The position numbers were made by a program, and so were the translations under genes. Below the pieces are notes generated by a model. The model ran no database searches, was not told the DNA's origin, and was given only the letters and a program-made list of their open reading frames with translations. From Limnephilus marmoratus (taxonomy: Eukaryota > Arthropoda > Insecta > Trichoptera > Limnephilidae): DNA of 64,000 bases. This document shows positions 25,001 to 37,000 of the stretch, piece by piece. Numbering within the stretch: position 1 is the first letter of the stretch; every line of letters starts with the position of its first letter. The stretch covers positions 43,125,019 through 43,189,018 of the forward strand of contig OU862920.1 of assembly GCA_917880885.1 (NCBI GenBank), in the 5' to 3' direction.

Positions 25001-28000
25001 TATTATGTTGTGTTTTTGAGGTGAAATTTGAAATTTTTTATCTATGTATATTTCTGATACATTCTGGTAATGAGTTAAATAACTTCAATCCGAGATATTT
25101 ATAATTGAATTGCCCTATTGTTTTATTTACACTTTAGAGTTGGGAAAATTGTGTTTGTCTGAGTTTTCTATAATTTTGAAATGTGTTTTTATTATTTTTA
25201 ACACAACTATTTCCTATTATGTACATAAAAATCATGCATCTTCTTTATACAATGGTAAAAATGTAACACATTTTTTTAATCTCTATTCCAGCCTCTTTCC
25301 GGAACAGCATTTGTGCGAATCGGTCGCAAGGGCGGCAACGACAACCTGCAAACTCTATTGACCCCAACCACTATTCGCAAGATGTACGACCATAGTCCTC
25401 ATGCTGTGAGTATTATTTTTTACTGCATGCTTACACACATGTATAAATAAAACTTTATTTGGTAGGTTTTTCAGGACCCTGATACAATTATGTTAATAAC
25501 AAGTTATAATACAACTTATAATACAACATATAATACAACATACAGTATAAAGTATAACCCATAATAAAACTTTTAATACAACTTATAATACAACTTGTAA
25601 TACAACTTGTAATACAACTTATGATACAACTTACAATGCATCTTATTATACAACTTATAATACAACTTATAATACAGCTCATAATACAACTCATAATACA
25701 ACTTATAATACGACTTATAATACAACTTATGATTCAAAATTTAATACAACTTATAATTCAACACATATATAAATTTTAATACAGCCAATAATGCAACTTA
25801 TATTATAATGATAAAATACATAATACAACTTTTAATACAACTTTTATTACAACTTATAATACAACGTATATTGCTCGCGTTATGTGCAGGCGGCAATTTT
25901 GGCCAATCATTGTGTTAAAATTGGTAAAAAAAAAAACCCATGTTATACAGTGCTTTCCTGTCTCAAGTCACTGATTCATTTGGTATACCCATTGCTGATA
26001 TAATACAAGATGAAAAATTATGTTACAGATCCCTTTCAGAAAACTTGAACCAATGTCCTAAAGATTGTTTGCTAACCCAGCAAATATAGTAATGTAGCCG
26101 AGTTTGAACTGCCATCCAAAATTAACACGGCGAATCAAAAACTCTAGTTTTCAATAAATGATTAAATTATGCATTTAAAACTTTTGTGGCACTAAGAATA
26201 CTTGTTCTTACATAATATTCTTTTATAGCATGTCATCTGCTAACCGCAGTCAATTTCTTCATCTCAAAATATTCTTTTATGAATCTAAATACGTTGAATT
26301 CGATAATCAGCCAACACGGTTGTCAAATTTGTACAAAAATGAATTCAAGCAAACAAATATAGTCAGCTGCGGAAGCCAATCGAAACATGCCAATTGTGCT
26401 GGCAGCCGTGGGTGTATTCAGCCAAGTAAGACTTGGGTAAGTTATGTGGCTGCCTCAGACTTCTTGTGGTCTGACTTATCCAGAAGTAGTGGGTGAATCC
26501 AATAACATTTTTTTCCCTTTGGTCCAAGAGGTAAATTTTAACCGCATCTCTTAACTGTATCAGGTGTATATTTCATATCAATACAGTGATTGAGGTTGAT
26601 TGTGGCTGGCGTCCTAGTGCGCAGCAAGCCTCACGAGAAAACCAGGCGGTATTCCCCAATTTCACCCTCTTCATTTTGATACTACTGCAAATATTTTTGA
26701 ATATAATATAGTTATCGACCACCAGCGTGTCGGTACTTTTTGCTTTTTTGATAATTTACATCTTATAGGAGTTAGGACCCTCCGTTAAATCGTTAAAATG
26801 CTTCGTTAAATGCCATCGTTCAGGATATAACTATACAATGCTATACTACATAATGCTATAATACTACATTAAACATACTTCTTAACAAAGAACAAAGTAA
26901 AAACAAAAATGACAACATGAAAGACAAAATAAACTTTAAGTCCCTAAAATCGGATATTCACGATGAACCTTGGACTAATGTACTAAATGAAATAGACCCA
27001 AACACAGCGCTGGACACATTTATAAATACGGTTGAAACCTACATAACCAAACACACCACAAAAAATCCACAAAAGAACTACACACATAAAGAAAAAAAAA
27101 TAACACCATGGATCACGAAAGGAATAGTCAACAGTATTCATAAAAGAGATGCAATGCATATGTGAGTCCACAAAAACCCGAATGATAACAAACTAAAGCA
27201 AGATTACTTACTGTATAGAAACCTGTGTAATAAGTTAATTAAACAAGCCAAATACAAATATTACAAAAAAGAAATAAAAATCGCCAAAAATGATCCTAAA
27301 AAAATTTGGGAAATTGTAAGAAATATTACTTATTCCACTCCGAAGAAAGATTCACATATCAAAGAACTATTAATAAACGGAAACAAAGTCTTAACAAACA
27401 ATGAACCTAATAAAATAGCTAATTTTATTAACACTGAATTCGCAAAAGTTGGCTCTACCCTAGCGGAAAAAATTCTTCAAAAAAACTGTACATCAGAAGA
27501 CTCTTTATACAAACTTTGCTCTTCCATACGACCAAATCACTCGTTCAATGCTTATCAAGTAAATACAAAGGAAATCTCGGATCTTATTAAATCTCTCAAA
27601 CCAAATTGCGCGATGGGACCGGATAACATTTCCAATCAAATACTGATAAATCTACGAGAATACATACTTATTCCGCTTCAACACATTTTCAACCAAAGTT
27701 TTAGGCTGGGAATTGTCCCTGATCATTTAAAAATAGGATGTATCACTCCAATACATAAATCGGGAGACAAAACTCTGATATTAAACTACAGACCAATCAC
27801 TCTGCTAAACTCACTATCTAAACTTCTAGAAAAAGCCATGAAAAAAAGATTACTTGCGAACCTTGAAAAACACAACCTGCTCTCAAGCCGCCAATTTGGA
27901 TTTCGTGCCAAAATGGGTACAGAAGATGCTTTATCAGAATTAACCAACTACATAGTGAAAAGCATAGATGGCGGATCAAAGGTGATAGGGGTATTCTTAG

Positions 28001-31000
28001 ACCTAGCAAAAGCTTTCGACACTATTTCGCATAACTTACTACTACAAAAACTCAAAAATATCGGTATAACTGGTCAACCGCTAAAATGGTTTGTCAGCTA
28101 CATTGAAAAGAGACAACAAATAGTAAAAATAAATAAATACAGCAGTGACAAAGCAGATATCAGGTATGGAGTACCGCAAGGCAGCGTCTTGGGTCCCATA
28201 CTATTCCTCATTTATATAAATAGTCTAACTGAGATAAACCTAGGAAAAATTGAGTACAAAGTAATCAGTTATGCAGACGACACTGCAATTTTGTTCAAGG
28301 CACAATCATGGGAAAAGGTATTCAAAAACACAGAAACCGGGATGACTGTAGTAAATAAATGGCTACAAAATAATCTACTAACACTGAACATTTCAAAAAC
28401 AAAATATTTAACTTTTAGCAAAACAAAGGCTGGTCAACCACATAGCCAACCACAACTACATCTTAACCCCTGCACCAATATTTCGTCAAATAACACATGC
28501 TGTACTTGTGACAAAATTGTTTATGCAGACAATATTAAATATCTAGGTTTAACTGTTGACCATAAACTAAAATGGGATCTCCATATTAATATATTATCAA
28601 AAAAAATACGAAAATTATCATACATCTTCAAAACAATACGAAACATCATGTCATTAAATCAACTAAAAAATATATATTTCGCACTCTGTCAAAGTATTTT
28701 AACATATGGAATTTCAGTTTGGGGAGGAGCAGCAGATACTTACCTCAATTCTCTTAAAATAAATCACAAAACAATAATTAGAATTATGTTTTATAAACCT
28801 TACCAACATCCGACGGAACAGCTAATGATCAAAAACAAATTACTAGACGTAAATAAACTATTCATAAGGAAGATCATTTACAAAAACTGTATCAAAACTT
28901 CACATCTCCACATACCTCACTCGCAAAACACAAGAGCAAAAATTAATAAGCACTTTCAAGTTCCCCATATCAAATCAACTTTTGCAAAAAAACACGAATC
29001 TTACCTAGCACCACACATTTTCAATATCTTCCTAACACAAACAAAAACTTACGTCACCCCAAATAATTTGAATTGGCTTTTCAAAAGATTTGTAATATGG
29101 TTGAATGAAAAGGAAAGAACAGACATTCAAAATATTCTAAATAAATAACATTTCATACAAGTTCTCACGAAATTATATAATATTCAAATAAAACAAATAC
29201 GAGAAACTGCAATTTTGCAATATTAATTATTATGATTAATTATTAATTATTACTTCTATTATGTAACCGCTATATTCAACTGTCACAAAATTTTAATTTA
29301 CTTTTATCTAAAAAACAAAGTATGTATGTAAATATTTAATATACCAATATATAATTTATCTTTTTTATCTTTTTACATACATATATATATTTGTTTAAAT
29401 ACACACATTTCTTTTGGAACAAACATAATATGTGATTTACTCGCCTCGGAACAGACTTTGTCTAGTGAGGCGGGTAAAAGAAAAGAAAACAATGTAAATA
29501 ACCATGAAACTAAATAAACGCCCGGGTTGCCGGCACTGAAACTGAAACTGAACTGAATGATGGATTCCCAGATACCTAAATAAATACGGTCAAAGAACTC
29601 TAGAATACCTTGTTCCAATAATTTACAACATGTTACCCAACTAGGGTTGCCATCTGTCCGGCTTTAGCCGGACATGTTTGGCTTTTTTAGGTCGTGTCCG
29701 GCTAAATATTTATATGTCCGGCCTGTCCGGCTTTTGTTAGGCTTTTTTGGTTTGCGCGGGTTTTGTCTTCCGAACTTCTGAAATTGGTGGAATATTACTT
29801 TCAAAGAGTTCTCTTTAATAAACACCCAGTGGACCAAGGAACGCAATAAATTGCAAACAATTGCTAAGATGGTGTACACATTGTATAATTTAAAAATGAC
29901 ATGTCAAGGATTTTATTAAATGATTTCCAAAGAAAACGACGTTTTGGATAAAGTAGGTGAAAACGCCAAATATACAAAATGGTAGATTTTTGTAATTTTT
30001 GAATAATTTGGAGAAGTCGAGATTTCATTTTAATTTATGTTTTTCGTTTTTTGTCACAAAGATAAATATTTTTCATTTTATATCTATTTAACGAAAAATT
30101 TTAGTCGACTGTTTAACCAGAAAAAAGTTATGTTTTGTTTGTTTGTTTTATAAGTTTAGTATGTCTACAGACAGAAGACTCAATATTTTTTATTTTGTTA
30201 TTAACATTATATTCTATACAACTGTCTACCTACTGATGACAAGGATAAGACTGATTAATGATTGTTGTTATTAAATTGGTTAATGCGTGATTAATAAACA
30301 ACTGTAACTTGTAACAGATTTTTTATTATTATGTATAAAAGTTATGTCCAAAATTATGTACGCACGTCCGGCTTTTAGGGCAAAATGTCCGGCCTTTCAG
30401 AGCGCAGAGTCAGGCTTTTTTATTTTAGAAGATGGCAACCCTATACCCAACGCAATAAAAAGCTGTAAGTTGAGTTTCAGAAGGAAATGTACGCTAAAAA
30501 AATGGTTAAGTGAAAAGAACTCTTTGTACTAATCTCTGTTTTTCCGCTTTTCGTTTTAATGTTTTTTTCATTATTATTTTCTTTTTATTTCTTTCATTTT
30601 CTCTGTTTCTGTATTTCTTATAAAAAATGTTATTAACCTTTTTTTTTCAAAATATATGTTTTTTTTGTATATATAAAATGTAATAATGTGTATATTTTAT
30701 GTACCTGTCTCAATTTAAAAAAAAAGTAAATGTCAAAAGAACCCGTTGACAAACTGATATCAATCAGTTTAACGGGACTTAATTTAAAAATGTAAAAACT
30801 GTAAATAAATAATAAAGGAATTTTATTAATAAAAAAAAATAAAAAATAAATGTTTTTTTAAAAAAAGCCTAAAGAGACAGAAGATTTTCTGCTAATACAT
30901 TTAGTAAAAACATCAAAATCTGTTGTAGTAGAAAATGGGGAATACAAACCTCGATTTGGATGATTTTATTTAGGTGTTTTATCAGCCTGAGATGCAGTTG

Positions 31001-34000
31001 TCCCTTTCGCTCAGTATTCAGGGGAGTAAGAGCGACAGTTACAGTAACAGTTTGATAAAATACCTCTTGTTCAAATTTCTCGGCGACCGGGTTTCCTCTG
31101 ATCTAGAATCTTTTTACAGTCACGTTTTCTTGCTAAACTCAACCCCATCATTAAATATTCCAGGTGTTCGTTCAACTTGATGAGCTTGTTGGAACCGGCG
31201 ATGATAAAGAATGGAAAGAGACGGCCAGGTGGATCAAGTATGAAGAGGATTTGGAGGAGGGATCGGACCGCTGGGGTCGACCCCACGTGGCCTCCCTCTC
31301 CTTCCACTCCCTGCTGAACCTGCGTAGATGCCTGCAGTCCGGAGTGGTGCTGCTGGACCTCGATGAAAAGGACCTCACGGGAGTAGCATACCGGTAAGTG
31401 CTGACATGGTTTCTTCTTCTCAAGTCGGTTCCTCATTGCTAAGGATGGTGACCCCTACTCCTATTTCCATGGTGGACAAGGCTCCTCCATTCCTCGCGGT
31501 CTTGTGCTGGGACAAGGACAGAGATAGAGTCAAGGACACCCTAGTACCGGATGCCACTGATACATAGTCACTCTCACTCATAAGTGACCTTCCTTTGCAC
31601 AGACACTCATAGATGACCTTCCTGATGTGGCTTAACAATCAACAATACACAAATGTTAAACTTTCATGGAGAAAGTAATTTTGTATTTTTTAAATTCATT
31701 TGCAGAAACACGTAAATAGTGGAATCGGTGATTTATTCAAAACAAAACATTATATAAAAATCTTTATTGAATTGAAGATTAACCCCTCCGAATTTTTCGC
31801 GAATATTCGCTAATGATGTCTCAAACAAAATGACATTTTACGAAAACTTTGTGTTATTACCGCTTCACAATTAAAGCTCTATAAATGAAACATTTCTGAT
31901 CGTAGCCGAATAGTAAAAACTGTTTTAGAAAGGTTACAAAATAAGCTTTCGAATTATTATATTACAAATAAATATTATCATTTGTAAATATTAAAATTTA
32001 GAATGCAAACATTACAAAAATGTAAAAATGACTCACATGATGTTTTTACGTGAAAACGGTACTAAAATCACAGATTATGTAAACAACAATACTTATTCTA
32101 TTGTATAAATGTATGATAAACACTTTTGTTACCTCACTTTTTTATCATTTTATATAAAAATATTTAATAAAAATTAACAATGTCGAGCGGCCCGGCAATT
32201 TTTACCCAGCAATTTGGCGGGAAAAAATATGTGTCAACCGCGTCACTGACAGAATATTCTTGTTAGGGAACGTACCCATACTACGTGACACGTTTAGGAG
32301 GGGGGGGGGTCTTCAAATTGTCAGGTTTTTGGTCACCGGGGGGGGTTAAAAATTTTAAAAAGTTGGTCACGTAGTATGGGTACGTTCCCTTATGTATTTC
32401 TATGGACAACTTGAATAGGGATGTACAGCTTGTACTACTATCGACCATTTACTTTTTGTTTTAGGGGTGTTACTAAAAGAATAACGGAGTTAGAACGATT
32501 TTTATAGAGTCACACGCGTTGACATATAAACACGCTTATTGTACTTGACTGCTGTCGTATTTCTAACGCATATATCTGCTTAAGTTGGTGACCGGTTAAG
32601 ACCATACTAATAAATCTAAACGCAACATGAAATAAAACGAGCGCAGAAAAATAAGAAGGTAACGGTCACAACTGGGGCTCGACCATAAGATGTTTTTTCT
32701 TACCGGGACACAGCGCTTTAACCACCTAAGCCATATTGACCTACATTTTTTCTGTAATTTTTTCAATCCAATTTTTTAAATTCAGAATTTTCAATAGTAT
32801 CCTCAACTAATTTTTCCCTTTTTTTACTTTTTTATTATTCTTTGTCTTGTTCATGTTCGTTTAGATTTATTAGTATCATCTTCTGATGATAATATATTAC
32901 ATTGATGGGAATATTTTTTTCAATTTGGGAACTATATGTTGGATAATGAACACCCATGCCATAAGTCACCCCAAATGGTTCGCTACGTTTGGCGATTTAG
33001 CAGGGGTGCCAGGGTTCAAGGAGTGAGGTTTACCTAGGTCTTTGTCTTACTGCGTGGCGGGCCGGATCGGGATAGACTGGTTGACAGAGAACTTATTACC
33101 TCTCCAGCCGGACCCTCTTGACCCATCATCTAGTGCCGCAGTGGGAGGGTTGGATTCATATGTCCGTCACTACTGAACATACTGATTCCCAGGTGCCTAC
33201 CCACCTGTCATATCTTTTTCCTTCCCACAATTTCCTCTCAATCCTTACCCTAAAAAGACCCTCCATACAGCGTCCCCAAAGATTGCATAGGCCCCTAGGG
33301 AAATTGTTTTCCTCAGGGCCTCCCGTGTGAATCCAACGTAAAAAAAAATCATAAATAGGATTCACCGTCTAAAAGTCGGAATTGGCAATTTATTCGACAT
33401 TCTTAACAAAATATTATTAAAAAAATCTTTGATACACTTGATCCCGTAACAGATAAAAAAAATAAAATTCCACATTATTCTTACATCAATTATTATACAT
33501 CCTCTGATTATTTTAAACTGGTGGATTTTTAACACCTACTCACTTACCAATGCTAATTGTTTGTGTATATACAATCATGTTAATGCTCTCTAAATGTTCC
33601 AAAACAATAAAACAAACTAATTAGACAAACAAAGAATTCAACCTAAAATATTTTAATTCTAACCGTCATCTCTCTGTCATGTTTTGTGCCTAGTACAGTT
33701 ACACTTGAAAGTGGAGATTATACATCCGACATCCTTTGTGTTTCACCTATTTGGCTTTCTATCTCACAAGGATACAAAAAGTAGGGACTTCTTTGCATTG
33801 TTCGTTTTGAATGGCAATTTTGGAGAAAGTCCATGTTTGCCCTCCAAACTGGTGCATACTTATGATAATGAATCAATCTCTAATTACCAGATGATTTAGA
33901 TCTTTTCGAAGTATCTACCAGTATATTTATACATATTTTGTTTATATGCATCATATATTTTTCTTATTTTCAGTATTACCGAGCAGATGGTTATTGACGA

Positions 34001-37000
34001 GCTGATTTCTGAATCTGACAAGGCCACCGTCATGCGATCACTTCTGATGAGGCACAAACACGTCAATGAGCACGACCGCGGCTGGTTCGTCAAGAAGCAT
34101 AGCAGCTACACCAGCCTACAGGTACAGCCGCCTAATTATAAAAAGTTCCCATATAGAAATTCACACGCAGTCACTTAATGTTCTCTTTTCGAAAAATCAC
34201 AATATTAAATTACGGAGGAATTCTGGAATGAGACTACATCTCAACCACAGCCATCGAAATTTATTATAATTTAAGTATAATTAGTGCAATCAACAACTGA
34301 TAATTATTGTAAATTACTCACTTGTAACAATTATATTGATCACTTTAGAAATACAACTTTAGGTTGCCTACATAACCCCTTTTTACAAAGGTATGTATGT
34401 ACCTATTATGTTTATTTGGCCGCCTACACAATAAGTATATTACTGATTCACTCCACTAGTTGTCAAGTAATAATGATTTAAAGCACTTGCAAGCAAGCAA
34501 CAGTAGTATGTGCCAAAACCACTTGGTTTTCTATGAAATCAATCACTTGATTTACTCATTTCTGTGTACATGTTTGTAAATGTTGATTTTTTTAATCCAG
34601 GTAGTAGGTACCGCAATCAAATTTTTGAATATTAATAAATATGTCTTCATCTTTTCTTCATCGCAATCGATTGTATCCAGGACCCAGAGGTTTGTTAATT
34701 TAAAAAATAAATATTGTTACTTTAATATTCCAGCCAATTGAATATTTTGTGGCGGAGAGATTAAGCAAGAGAAAGGATTCTGAAAAGTTAGGAGTTAGTT
34801 AATAGTTACAGACTTTTCACGTCATAATTCACAGTGCTGTTTGTATTATATATTAAGTTTTGAAAAAATAACAAATAGTTGTAAAAAAGACTTCTTATAA
34901 TTTAAAAAAAATTCCAAAACAAAATTGTAATATTTTATATTCGTAATTTATGTACATATACAAAATTGAATTTGTGCAAATTATAAATTTACGCTCTTAT
35001 TTATAAATGTGTTTTAAATTTTACGCAACTGATGAATAACCATTAATTTAGCATACAATGGTTGTTTATTAATTTTGTAATGTTTTACACACTTCATAAA
35101 TGGTTGTTTATCAGTTGTGTAAATTTTAAAACAGATTTTTTAGAAAGGCCCTTAATTAATGCAATTTTCTCCAAACTTAAATCCTATTTTTTCATGTGTT
35201 TAAAAAAGATTTTTTTTAAAGCTCTTAAATTATTTAAACGATACTCATAAAGCGTTCCTTTATTATTCAATTTATTATGTAGTGATTATGATGATTATGT
35301 ATATAAAATTTTAAGCCAAAAACCACACATTTCAGCAGATACATATTAGGAGTCTAAGAAGCTCTCAATGTTATTGTCACAATCAAGGACGTAGCTATAG
35401 CATTCACATGAGTGGTTCGACTCTAAGAGGGGTACTATACTGGGGGGGGGGGGCAAAGGAGAAAGGCTTGCCCGGACTCATGAGGTGAGGTTTGTCTAGA
35501 TTTTGGCACAGTTGCGTTTGCCCACTTACTCCGTGGGGAGACTGGATTGAGAGGAATTGGTTGATGGAGACCATTTTTACCTCTCCAGCCGGACTCTCTC
35601 GACCCATTGCCTTGTAGATACCTACCCATCCAGAAGTTACGCAATAATAGCTCAATAGATATTATGATTCTAACAGGCTCTTTATTTTGCTGTTGCAATC
35701 AAGGGCGTACGCTTTTACATTCGCATGGGGGAGAGTTCGACCCTAAAGGGGGATTTGATACTATGGGGTGAGCAAGAGATAAATAGGGTGGGGGGGGGGA
35801 TGAAAATTTTATTAGAAAGTTTTTTAGGACCTCTACTTATCACAACTAATTATTTACACCACTTTGAGATGGTGCAATTAATTTTGTTGTATTTTCCAAG
35901 AATGTCTCTGAGTTTTATTATTTTGTCACCTTACTGCATCCAAGAGGTACATAATATCGTCACCTTAATAAAGGGCATATAACTTCCCTTAACAAATCTC
36001 AATCAACTGTTTGAGAAAAATGTTTAGCAGTATAAAAAACTTGGAAAACTTAACTTAGCTAATTTTGCATCTCAGATGACATAGGCCCTAGGGGAAAATA
36101 TTTTCCTCAGGGCCTCCTGTATGGATTTAATGTAAAAAAAAGGAAGCTAAAGTTTCTTGCAAGCTCAGAAGCTCTCTAACCACCCTTAAATATATCAAAA
36201 CACATGTATTAGAATGTAAGCATGTGCAGACATGATGTGATAGTATGGATACTGTGTGTATAGTGGATGTGGGAGCATGCGGGCGCCAAGGGCCGGCGCT
36301 CCACGGTGGCCGTGGGTCGCTGCTCTGTGTGCTCCACCACCAGCCCCGTCTCCCCACCTCGAGTCTGCCGCCGCCACAGCGAGAACATCATTGTAACTGC
36401 ACATATTCTCTGCCTGACTCTTGCCTCGTGTTTAGTTTCCGCATCACCCCGGGTTTTATTTATTATAGAAGCCTTTGTTTTCAAAGCAATCTGTTCTTGG
36501 ACAATATAAACTGTGAAATTGATGACGTTACTAATTAAATTACTTTTTTACATTTAATTTACAGCTCATATGCAATGTTGAGCTTTCCACCTTCAACGTA
36601 ATTGGTTTTCTTCCACACTTAACATTCAGCTTATTCTTTGAATATATTTCCATAAATTTAGAAGACCATTTTTTTAAATTTACTGTGACTGCCCAAAAGC
36701 TTAAGATCAACCAACACCAGGACCCCAGCACGGTCAATCAATAAGGTTTATATCGATAACTTTCGGTAAATTCTCATCGTTCCCTAGCGTGACTGCACAT
36801 CTCCAATGTACAAATAACAATTATTACAAGTAATAATTATTAGCCTGAAACACTCCTCTATATTGAAAAAATCTCCCGAGAAAAGATACATGCCGCTGAC
36901 GGGACTCGAACCTGCGTCCTTCTGATTTCCGGTCAACTGCTCTTATCCACTCTTAGCTACGTCGGCTTATCTCCTGCCTTCCAAATAATTCAATATATAC

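Noticed and set aside
25488..25694. Minus-strand frame encoding a four-residue Ser-Cys-Ile-Ile repeat
   Set aside because: An artefact of the 12-bp minisatellite, whose period is a multiple of three.
31071..31436. Minus-strand frames opposite exon 3
   Set aside because: Shadows of the GC-rich plus-strand coding exon; no recognised domain.
31420..31638. 72-codon minus-strand frame after exon 3
   Set aside because: Less AT-rich than its surroundings but with no domain, splice context or repeat partner; not supportable as a gene.
36892..36966. Functional tRNA gene on the minus strand
   Set aside because: U33 is C, and the acceptor and T stems have mismatches; treated as a tRNA-like pseudogene in a foldback element.
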